Source: Archilochus colubris
Taxonomy: Eukaryota; Chordata; Aves; Apodiformes; Trochilidae
NCBI GenBank assembly: GCA_023079485.1
Contig: CM041097.1
Coordinates: forward strand, 13,115,561-13,179,560
Direction of reading: 5' to 3'
Length of the DNA: 64,000 nucleotides
The notes under the pieces are model-generated. The model was not told the DNA's origin and searched no databases. It saw only the letters and a list, made by a program, of their open reading frames with translations. This document shows positions 53,779 through 64,000 of this stretch, one piece after another; within the stretch, counting starts at the first letter, position 1, and every line of letters starts with the position of its first letter. Made by a program: the position numbers and the translations under genes.

Positions 53779-55930
53779 GGAAAGAGCTACAGTGATCATT
53801 TCCTTACCCTCTAGAGATCAAACCAACATCAAAGAACTGTCAGGAATGTATTCTGAGGGCTGGTTATTGTATTATTACCTACAATGGGGTTTCATCCTGA
53901 TGCACATGAGATTAGCCATTATTGGTGATAAATTGCTAGACTGAAAAAAAAGATAAAAATAACCAATGTGAGCCAACCTGGCTGTAGGTATTACCACAAT
54001 GCTCCTATGTTATTTCTTTGTGATCTTTTCTCAGTTTCTGTCTTTTGTCACTCATCAGGCATGCTGCGCATGGGATGAAGAAGCAGCAAGAAATACCAGC
54101 AAGCTTCTGGATTTAAGAATGACCTTCTGAAGCTGCTGTGATAAATTCAGCCTTGCTACTGCTAACAGTGTAAGTTCACAAGGGAATCACCAGCTGTAAA
54201 TGAAAGAGAAATAAGACTCTACCCCAGGATCTTAGGGTACAATTCATAAACATGACAGAACTGCCCATCTCCATAGTATTTAAACATAGAATAATGCTCA
54301 ATGTTTTCATTTGGACTTCAGTTTTTTAATGCCATTCAATTTTCTTCACTTTTGCAAAAACCAACAAAGCATACACAATGTTAAACTGATACATGAATCT
54401 ATGGGCAAATGTCAAGAGAATTTTGGAGTGAAAACTTCACCTCACTCCCACAGCACTGAAAAAGTAGCTACACGACATAGGAAATTAGATACTGTCTGGA
54501 ACATCTTGCTGAGCTGAGGAAATACAGAAATTTTTCAGTATTTTAAATTTCTAAACTACCTTAGATAGGAATTTAAGTACAATGACTTCCATGAAGTCAG
54601 CAAATCACCAGAAACTTGGATACAGCAGGTGGTGAAATGAGGGGTTCTAATGGACAAAAGGAAGTGATATTGACTTGAATTGACAAAGCAAAAAAACACT
54701 AGAACACAGATGAACCACGAAGGCTTCATAGAGAGATGTTGTTATTGAGGTCAAAACCCACTTTATCTTGGCATGCATTAATAACACATAGGTTTATGTT
54801 CAATAGTGTACACTATCTGCAAGAAAAAGTTATTGATTATCATTAAAAATTATTTGATGTGAAGTCCTCTGTGAGCAGGCAGCACTTAGGACCAGGGATC
54901 TACTCATTGCTGATCTTTTTATTGATGAGATGAAACAATAAATTCACTATTCAGACAAATCTCTTTTCTCACATTTGCCTTATCATTGTTGGGGAAAAAT
55001 ATCAAGGAATACCCAGTACCCTTTGTTTGATAACCTACAGCATATAATTAATTTTACTGAAATTTTAAATTTCAGTATTGGCAAACTATAAAGCTCTGAT
55101 GTATTATTATAACAAAGGGACAATATTAAAAATAAATTAAAAAATAAAATCATTGCAATGCAATATCCAGAGGAAGCAGAGTGAAAGACTGGATTATTTC
55201 TGTATATTAAAAACTTAAGTTAGCTCTGCTTTCAAATAAGTTTTTTGCTACAATTTCACTTTCATATAATTCATTCTCTTTTTTGCTCCTTCGTTTACTA
55301 ACAGGCTTATGTTTCCTGTTTTTATGTTTAGGAAAAACACAAAGTGTATTTTCTTATGTAAAGCTAAAACATTCTGGTGTGGTTGGTTTTCTGACACGCA
55401 TCATGACATTTTCTGTACCTTAGCCTTTAAGACATTAAGGGAGAAATGCAACAGGGACACGTTGCTGTTTAGCTAGCTGAAAACAAAAAGAAAAACATCT
55501 CAGCAAACCTACAGAGAAACCCAATATCCAACAAATCCTCCTGGCCATAAACACAGTATATGTTGACATAAATATGATAATGTGAAGAGTTCTTGCATGA
55601 AGAAGCATGATCCTTGTATCTCTACCCATCTTTTCCTAATAAAATCTCCTTCCTAGTCTTTGTGTCTCCCCTTGAAATCTTGCCTTTCTTTTGCTATTAT
55701 AAGTCTGCCCTTTCTTGTGTCACTTTCTACTTTTCAATCTTTCTCTTAGTACATCTTCAGAAAAACTATAATTTTCCCTGTAATTTGTTCTTCACAGCTG
55801 TATTGGCTCCTTCCCTTTCCCTGGTAACCCTACACCTGCACCCCAGCTGTTTCCTCCTCTCACAGAGGACACACAGATATACACATTTCCACACCAACCA
55901 TGACTGCTGCTTGTCTCATTGCTTCAGGGC

Positions 55931-55945
55931 AAAAAAAAAAAAAAA
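55931..55945 (+). repeat. A15 homopolymer
   Basis: Fifteen consecutive A followed by GAAAATTT, in intron with pyrimidine-rich sequence on its 5' side. Confidence 0.9.
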
Positions 55946-57273
55946 GAAAATTTAATCTCCTCCACTTACATCGATCCCTAAAGCCCTATAAAGATCTTCC
56001 TTTAGCCTGCTGCTTTGGCCATCCTACTTCTCTCTTTGCATGCCTGCATTGTGTCCCTGCCTCTTCTTAATTTCACCAAACGTTAAAGTTTTTCTACATC
56101 CACCACCAACTGCACTTTCCTATTGCATTCCCTTTGCTGTCAAGTACTTATTTTAAGATAAAATGACATTTGTTTAATTGCTAGCATGATTACAAGACTA
56201 CTGCTACAACAGAGGCAATGCCTCATAATTTTTTTTTGTTTGCTTTTTAAGTACAGCAAATGAATATATTTATGTTTTTTAGTAATAAAGTAATTCCTGG
56301 CAACATTCTGTAACAGGCAAAATTACATGAATTAGGCATATAGAAATCTCTGATAGGCAGAAGATGAAATAACATCAGTTTTCATCCACTGAAGTTGTAT
56401 TATGGAATATATTTATGCTGTAGGTAGAGGATAACTGAACTACTTCTTTTTATGTATGGCAGATGTTCTTTCCTCATTTTTCCCATACATTATAACTTAA
56501 TGAGAAATAAGATGCATTTCATCTAACAGATTTTAATCCTAGATTTTGCCCTCTAGAACTACAGTGTGACTTTTATCCTTTTTTATTCAAAAAATACAGT
56601 AATCCACTGCTCTCCAGCAGTTGAGGAATGTGGTAACAGGCAATCTGTTGCAGCCAGTTCTCTGTTACACTTGCTGGGTGGTAAAAGAGCCATCACCTGG
56701 GAACAGCCACAACATAAAGCAAAACCACTCATCTCTTTTCAGTTATGCAGGGAAAAAAACAGCCAAACAAGAACCTACAACCACAAAACAACAAACCTTA
56801 TCAGGTGGAACTGTGCATAGTTCATGGAAAAAAATGAATGCCTTAAATGAAAAGCCATCAAGAGATTTTTCAAGAGAATTAAGACAAAACAAGTGATAAA
56901 TCATTTTAAGAAATCTCCTTTCCATCAAATAGTGTCCCCTTCTTTTTTCTGAGCTACACCAAACAGGCAGACCTCAATTCTATCAGTTTGAAACTTTTGG
57001 GCTTACAGGAGAAAGATGAGGAGCATCAGATAGGAATTGCAGCCCATATCATGCCTCACCTAAATCATTTTTAGAGAGACCAGTGCATGCAAATCCAACA
57101 TAGATTTTGCCTTTCAGAATGTGTTGAGCTGTGGACTATAGACAGCAGCCTAATTGAATTTTGCTCAGAGTATAGGCAAACACATTCAGCATACCTCTCA
57201 CTTGGGGTGCTAAGCTTAAGCATCATTAAATCGGCATAAATTCAATAGACTTCAAATTGCAAGCTCTAGTATT

Positions 57274-57397
57274 ATAGAATCATAGAATGGTTAGGGTTGG
57301 AAGGGACCTTAAAGATAATCAAGATCTTTAAGGACACCTCCCTCTAGGCCTAGAACAAAATTCTTAGAGCATCTTGTCTGGACCCCTCCAGGACTGC
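57274..57397 (-). mobile_element. Short CR1 3'-end fragment, minus strand
   Basis: The plus strand reads ATAGAATCATAGAATGG, then TTAGGGTTGGAAGGGACCTT, then AGGACACCTCCCTCTAG. This is the reverse complement of the last ~120 bases of a CR1 element. The far end fades into unique sequence at about 57395, so that boundary is approximate. Only the 3' untranslated tail is present, with no coding remnant. It has the same orientation as FHIT and as the CR1 at 10.7 kb, but the tail sequence differs, which suggests another subfamily. Confidence 0.85.
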
Positions 57398-57774
57398 TCC
57401 CTGTGCTATATGCTGAAATGCTGTTTCACTTACTGCTGTTGTTCCTTTTCCACTCTTATGTAACATTAGTGATTACCTCCTTGTTAACATTCAAAAAAAA
57501 AAACATCCAAGGCCGATAGTGCTTTAGGAGCACCTTGTCCCAAGACACAAACCTGTTTGGAGACATTTGTAAACCTAAGCCTGGGTGTTTGGTTTTTAAT
57601 TAACAAAGAAAGCTTAATATGCAAATTTTTTCATCCATCTGGCACTAAAATTGCTGAGTTGCTTGTGTTGCATTTTCAGGAAGAGTTTGGGGCTATTAGA
57701 AGAAAATTACAGTATATTTTTCTCTCTATGGTCCACTTGCCTATTTCAAAGGCAAAGGGTGTTTGGAATTGATT

Positions 57775-57797
57775 AAAAAAAAAAAAAAAAAAAAAAA
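57775..57797 (+). repeat. A23 homopolymer
   Basis: Twenty-three consecutive A following GGAATTGATT. No identifiable retroposed gene body precedes it. Confidence 0.9.
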
Positions 57798-60700
57798 GAA
57801 GTCTTAGAGAAGATGTTAACTAAATTCATATTTTTATGCATTATTTCTACTGGAAATTGAAAGGTCTTTTATTTGCCTTTTGATATGTTTCCACTGCTCC
57901 ATATCAGGTCTCTGCAGTTTTCCCCCATGAAATTTTAACACACCAAGAAAAAAAATACACACACAGACCACAAAACAACAAAACACCCTGTAATTAATGC
58001 ATTGTCCATTGTTTGAGAAAGGCCCAACTTCACTTTTCCAATTTAAAGACCCTGTTGTGGTGAGATGACTTAAAAGTGGAATATTTTTATACTGCAATCT
58101 AGCACTTGTTCTCCTCAGTGATTCCTTTATCCTCTTGGGGGTATCTCCAGGGACTGCATACTGAGTTTTAAAATGAAACTGAGTCTTTTCCTTCTGATAC
58201 TTCCAAACTTTTTGCTGAAGAAAATTTTTATGAGCTCTGCAGCCTTCAGTAGTATTCCTTGATCCAGATTCCACCTTGCCTGTTACAACTTTACCAACTA
58301 CAACATTATAAAGAAATTCAAAGAAACTAGAAACAACTTCGTTTCTAACTTAAAAAAAAAACAAAGAGGAGAGAACATATAAGGAGCATATTAGGAACTG
58401 CTCTTTTTTCTGACTTAGTTTCATCAGATATCCCGGTGGAAACATAACATGGAACATATGTTCATAAATGAAGTGAACATCTGATTAATTCTGTTTCCGT
58501 GTTTTTAATTGATCCATTTCTCAATAAATAATGCACAAATTACCATATCTAGGTTGCACTGGAAAGCTCACATGAAACCCTACAATGTGCAGGAGAAGAG
58601 GCTTTGGGGAATTTTTAGTGAAAGGTAAGCTTTTACTAAGTTCATTTCCCCTTACCCCCTCTCTGAACTGCATCCAACACATCCCATATTAACATCTCCC
58701 TGAAAGGCATCACCCTGAGACACCCTCCTTACCAGAAGCACCACAACCCACCCAAACCAGCCAAGTCATCCATTAAGGCTAATCTCTTGCTGTGGGACTG
58801 GCAACTGCCAGATGCTGAAGCAGAAGCTGAATATCCCTTAACAGTACATCTAATTATCTCTATTATCCAGGAGAGGAAGAGGGATTTCTTTACATTTCCA
58901 CATGGGAATCAATAGGCACAGAACCTGGAGATACTATCCCTGACTTAACTACAATTTGTAACTTGTCTAGTGCCACCACAGATGTTATTCTTCAAACAGG
59001 GGCTACCAAACACTAGATACAAACTTCTGAGTACACTGCTGCAGACACTGACAATAATATCACTGTTTTTCTTCCCTGAGAACAAAGGGCATGTCAATAC
59101 AACTATCATTATAGTCTATCAAACAGTATTAATTTTCTTCTCTCCACAGCCATTTAATGCAGGATCAAATAACTTCTTCTGTAAGAGGAATCACAGAAAG
59201 ATGTAAAGTACAGTTTTTCAGCTCAAGGAGGTTTTTTGTTGTTTTTTTTTCCCTAGATACATTTTCTTTCACTAAAAAGAAAGAACTCTTTGTTTTGCAG
59301 AGGAGCAAACCTGAAAAGTTATGGACTCCAAGGGTGTCAAAGAAACTCCATGGTTTCTAGGTTGCCCTTGAGCATCAGGGAAATTTTCATAAAGATCAAT
59401 TTCTCTAATGAGAAATTTCTTGCCTGTGTTTGCCCCAACGTACTGTGCTTCTTTATTTAGTTGAAGATTAATTTTTTCATTCATTTACAAACCAAATCAG
59501 TAAGTTTTCAAAGGATCTGAAAGCAACAATCTTCGACTTTTTTGCCTAAGAGGCAGAAGGCTACATATCTGGGCCTGCTGGAGAGTTTGCTGTAACCAGT
59601 ATTAAAAAGGACACAAACTGATGCAGCTTATTCCCTTGGAAACAAGAATTTGAATTTACATTCATTTAATCTAAACACATCAAAAGGAACATCTTAAAGC
59701 AGAATTATGTTCCACAGTTCATATGACAGTAACTACAGGGTCATGTTGTCCATTACTGTGGCTCTTCTCTTGCTCTGTATGTTTTCATTGCTCACTAATT
59801 ACAGGAATGCAGAATCAATTAAGGGAAAAATAATGAAAGGGAATATATAATTTCCATATATAAAAAAACCTACTTTATTTAGAAACATTATATAAGCAAA
59901 TGAAGGAAATCAGCTTTAATTTAACAGATGGCAATCCATTTGAAGACACTGCTCACCACTAAGCCATACTTCCTAATTAAAGAATTTTGTCTCCATGAAC
60001 CCTTGCTTATTACTGCATCATGATCTTTCCTACCTAATCTGCTATGAAGGGCTAATTAATAATAACCCACACTAGCCAATGCAGACAGACTAAAGCAAAA
60101 AGAGAATTAGATATACATTATCTGGAAATAATGCTCACTCTCTGAAAAACAACGAGAGGACTTTATTGACCTAACTCATTTAACAAATGACATTTAAGTA
60201 ATTCATTGACAAGCCAGAACAATGGCAGGACTGAAAGCCTACCAAGGAATTTTTCTAACAGACATCACACTGCATTGGCTGTAAATTTCTGTTATAACTA
60301 ATTAAGACTTAAATATTTTAGAGATTAATTTATATTAAAAATTCATAAAATATAATGATGCTTAACACAAAGCATTAAGGTTTAGCATTTATTGACTGGG
60401 CCATGCAAAAAAAATTATTTTGGAGAAAACCTCTCCTAGTTCAGCCTCAGAACACTGAAAGCATTTATTGCAAACAGTGTGAAAACAAAGTGCTGATATT
60501 GCTCTTACATTTGGTACATTTCCATTTTTCATATGAGGACTGCTTTTAGCAGATTTTATTTAGAGACAAATATTCAACTCAACCTAGATGCACACAGCAT
60601 TTCCAAGCCCCATCATCCCAGGTCTGTCTATTAAGCATTTGGCTTACAATGGTGGTTCACCTCGCCCAGATATCACAGCTCCATCTCCTCTGTTTGATTC

Positions 60701-62169
60701 TTGCTGACCTTGTCTAAATCCAACACTACTTGGAGACAACAGCACACCAGCCTTTCCCACATAACCTCAACCCCGTGGCCCTCTTCACTGTGTCTTTTCC
60801 CAGGGATGATTTTTTTGCTTTTCTGCCTCTTCCACACCGAAGTCCCAGCCACGTGCATCCACACATAGAAGGACTCGGATACCGGTGCAAAGAGGCAGCA
60901 AAGCCACGAGGCACAGATTCCCTGCACAGATAAAATTTCCTTCCAATCCACAGGAGATATTCACAGTTTCTAAAACCAGCAAGAGACACTACATAACCCA
61001 CACTGACCTCCCTTTTATGGTACATTAGATTTCCCCCAACTATCATTCCACCAGTATCTGCAGATTTAGGCCAACCAGCTGGCTGTGCAGGATCAGGGCT
61101 AACCTCTTCCATTCTCAGGAAGCAATAACAAGAAAAAGAAACTTAGAGGAAAATCAAAAGAGAATAATTTCCTGGCATTCCTGCCTTAGCTGTTATCATT
61201 GCATATTGCATTTCACTTCATCTTCACTACAACTCCTAGCATATTCAGCACCTCTGATGGAAATCAGCATGGTAGAATGACAACACACATACCCAGGGCT
61301 CTTCAGCCCTCTTGGTTGTATAGTTTCTATTTATCTGTTGTCTGCATAAGTCCCTTTATTATAAACTTTTTCTTGAGGCTAAACATTAATAAGAGATATT
61401 GCAAACTCAAAGCTCAAGATTTCTGCAAGCTCAATAGAATTTATAATAATTGCAAATGCTTTTCATATAAAAAGCTAATATTTTTAATCTTTTTTTTTTT
61501 TTAATTAAAAGCCTCTTTCATATTTGATGTATTAACTGTATTAGCATTTGTCCTCTATGGATATCAGTTCTTGATGATAATTATTTGCATGTTAATGCTT
61601 ATTAGTACATCCCATTGAATGTGAACAATAAATAGAAAGAAGTATAAAGTGCAAAACACTTCACATTATGTATTTCTGGAAAAGGATGGGAAGCTGTAAT
61701 TACCAGTGATTGCAGCCAAGTCTGTAATAATCAGAGTGAAATCTAAGGTGAAACTAATATAAAAACTGCAACATATTTAACATAAGTTAGAGGGTTAAAT
61801 TATTTTATTAAATTTGGCAAGAGACTAGAATAAATTTAGTTTCTTTACATTTCCTCAGGTACAGCATTCTGAGTAATGTAAGCAGTTAAATAATGTTGTC
61901 CCTATAGTCCTCCTTAATTCTCTCAATAAATTTCACCTGTTCTGCAAAGCACAGAAACACCACCAGCCCTGAACTGGAGAACTGGGGGGGAACATAGCTC
62001 CAAGAGAAGTCAAAAGCTGTGCCAGGGAGCCCAAATGTGTGACCACACAACATGGGTGTCTCTGGTCATACTTCAGCCTGCATCTTTTTGGTGTACCAGA
62101 CCTGTTTTCTCACAACTACATTTATTCCAGTATTATTGTGGTGACATTGAGGATTTGGCTTGTTTAGGA

Positions 62170-62270
62170 GTTTGGTTTGCTGGTTAGGGGTTTTTTCTGT
62201 TATTTGGCTTTTTGTTTGTTTGTTGGTGGGGTGGTTTGTTTTTTCTGTTTTCTTTTTTGTCCTTTGGTTG
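62170..62270 (+). repeat. GT-rich low-complexity tract
   Basis: About 100 bases dominated by T and G, with almost no A and few C. Recurrent units include TTTGTTTGTTTG and GGTGGGGTGGTTTG. Confidence 0.75.
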
Positions 62271-63624
62271 CATATGTTTTAAAAGATAAAATATTATTTA
62301 GGGTCAAATTAAAGACCTACCAAGTACAGAAGAATCTTACTCCAGTGCCCTGGCAGGCTGCTGGCACAAGGAGGGAGAGATGCCCAGAATGACTTCCAGC
62401 AGCAGGAGGGGTAGGACAGGAAAGGCACTCTCACCACCCTGTCACCTCTCTTTTGCAGTAAAATCACCAGTCCTTTGGGACAAAACCTGTGTCTTTGTGC
62501 ACAGCCTCAGCCAAGAGAGGTTGGCTCTGGATCCCACAGCATTTTGGGAAGCTGGTGTAGGGGAACAGATCACCCCATGCCCACTCCATAGTGACACAGA
62601 GCCAGCTGCCAGGGCTTTTTTTTTGTCTCCATTGGAAGGAGTAATTTCTGCTTAGGAAAAAGAGAATTGTCATCTGCTGATTGCTTAAATAAAAACTGCT
62701 ACAAGACAGTGAACATCCACTTGGATTGTGATTTGGACTTCAGTTCTTGAGGGCAATTAGAAGTCTCTTAGCAGAGTCCTAGTCAAATGCAGCTCTTCAG
62801 TCTGATGTAGGACTTGACCCTAATATAATCTTGGCCTGAAGGCAGGAGTACCAGCCAAGCATTGCACACTAACATCTACATGATGACAAGATAACCTCTT
62901 ATTTCTTTGTGAAAACTGCGTTTAATTGCAGTTTCATTCATGATAATGACCTACGTAATTTTCAATAATTGGATACAATTTATCTTTTCTTAATGAAAAA
63001 AGAAAAAAAGGAAATTAGCAAAGAGGTAGGATACTGGGAAAGGCTTCATTTGAAACCTCTACATTAGTTACCAGGATATCTAAACACCATTTTGAGAACT
63101 GCAATGATACAAGTAGCCAAAATTTTTTTTTCATTCTTCTATAGTGCTTCCTGCAATAACCTAACTAAACAACAGCACCTGATTCTAGGAGGTACCTGGG
63201 ATTTTTGGGTACCACTAGCTCCCACTTCTGATCTGAGTGATAAAGCAGCAAAACCATCACATAAATGTGAATGTACACTCTGAACTCATTGAATGATGTT
63301 TAGGACTTCCTGACATTCTTATTCGTTACTCAGATCTTCCCAGACTTTTTAGTGGGCTTTGTATCAACCACAGAATTATCTGAATCCTTATTTAAAATTA
63401 AGAAATCATTATACTTCACATCTTGTTCCTCATAACTAGCTGGGACATAAGTATTTAATGGATAAAACAAGGTATAACTGGTATACCTGCTATATTCTTG
63501 GATATGACAATGTTTAATAAAACTCAGTGTAACACACTATATTTACCAAAGTCTCATATTTTTCGACTTACTAAATTACTTGAACACATCTCCAGTTTAT
63601 GCTCTATTACTGAAGAATAACTAC

Positions 63625-63639
63625 ACAACAGATGGCAGT
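63625..63639 (+). promoter_or_regulatory. Possible CTCF-type motif
   Basis: ACAACAGATGGCAGT fits the CTCF consensus at 13 of 15 positions, with a perfect AGRKGGCRSY core. It lies in otherwise AT-rich intron near the window end. Chance occurrence cannot be excluded. Confidence 0.25.
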
Positions 63640-64000
63640 GTGTGTGCATAACATTTTTTTTTCAGCAGGTCAGTCTACAAGGTTGTTATAGGCATTGATA
63701 TATATTGGAAGCATGGGGATTTTTTTGCAATATCAGTCAGTCAACATAGTAATTTCTATATTGCGAAGTAGAGTTAGAGAATAAAGAGTAAAATTGTAGT
63801 ACCACGGACTAAGATGAGAGTAGATCCAGTATATGGAAAATTAGAATAATTTTTCAAAGAAGGACTTCCAACATTTGACTCTTACAAAAATATTAACAAA
63901 GAATGGCTTTGAAATCACACTGAAACTCTTTTGGTATAGAATTATCTGTATCTATTGGATTCTTCAGTAATAAGCAATAGATAATAACAGATTATGTCAT

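Larger units (their letters stand above)
48744..57273 (-). other. FHIT: Presumed FHIT intron between two CR1 copies
   Basis: AT-rich, non-coding as far as can be seen. It holds the 17-bp tandem duplication, the three A/C-rich tracts at 52.5-53.8 kb, an A15 run, and the exceptionally long stop-free plus-strand interval at 51110-51796 reported as a finding. No splice-bounded FHIT exon was recognised. Confidence 0.6.
57398..64000 (-). other. FHIT: Presumed FHIT intron, 5' part of the window
   Basis: AT-rich non-coding sequence with an A23 run, a T-run near 61.49-61.50 kb, a GT-rich tract at 62.2 kb and a CTCF-like motif at 63.6 kb. Open frames, including 57834-58274 on the minus strand, have no recognisable domain or splice context. 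Confidence 0.6.

Noticed and set aside
57834..58274. 146-codon minus-strand open frame
   Set aside because: No recognised domain, no splice context and no repeat similarity. A frame of this length is near the chance limit for a window of this size and it crosses an A/C-rich stretch near 57.95 kb.
24701..64000. Search for FHIT exon 7 (ten codons) and exon 6
   Set aside because: Reverse-complement patterns for DGPEAGQTVK and HFHGTSLTF gave no convincing hit with splice sites. A tiny exon could still be missed by eye, so absence is probable but not certain.
1..64000. CRISPR arrays, tRNA or rRNA genes, prokaryotic operons, endogenous retroviral LTR pairs, mitochondrial insertions
   Set aside because: None of the expected signatures (regular spaced repeats, cloverleaf A/B boxes, LTR TG...CA pairs with primer-binding sites, mitochondrial gene motifs) was seen.

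Overview
This is vertebrate nuclear DNA, almost certainly from a bird. The window is AT-rich with low CpG and has no dense coding. The only interspersed repeats I can recognise are CR1 LINE fragments of the avian type, whose 3' ends carry the ATTCTATG/ATTCTGTG octamer. I see no Alu, L1 or B-type elements, no bacterial-style gene packing, and no CRISPR, rRNA or tRNA.

The one protein-coding feature I can support with confidence is a 69-bp minus-strand exon at 24632-24700. It encodes the histidine-triad core (HVHVHVLP...AGDF...YEE) of FHIT, the fragile histidine triad diadenosine triphosphatase. A clean AG acceptor and GT donor flank it. It corresponds to human FHIT codons 94-116, numbered exon 8 in human. 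FHIT is known for very large introns and, in human, for spanning the fragile site FRA3B. The rest of the window is therefore best read as FHIT intron: 1-24631 is the intron 3' of the exon and 24701-64000 is the intron 5' of it. I looked for the neighbouring exons (human exons 6, 7 and 9) on the minus strand and did not find them.

Layout: 1-10683 is intron with purine tracts and a short tandem duplication. 10684-11390 is a minus-strand 5'-truncated CR1 with a 194-codon open remnant of ORF2. 11391-24631 is intron with a CTCF-like motif and poly-purine/G runs. 24632-24700 is the FHIT exon. 24701-47729 is intron with a small inverted-repeat block near 26.1 kb, a CpG-bearing GC-rich patch near 35.7-36.1 kb and several A-runs. 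47730-48743 is a plus-strand CR1 fragment carrying recognisable reverse-transcriptase motifs and a frameshift. 48744-57273 is intron with an unusually long open frame (51110-51796) and CA-rich low-complexity tracts. 57274-57397 is a short minus-strand CR1 3' end. 57398-64000 is intron with GT-rich low complexity and a second CTCF-like motif.

I found no previously undescribed multi-gene system. The observations most worth a follow-up are the FHIT exon with its substitutions, the 229-codon stop-free interval, the possible target-site duplication and in-frame micro-repeat in the first CR1, and a few CpG-retaining intronic patches that may be regulatory.
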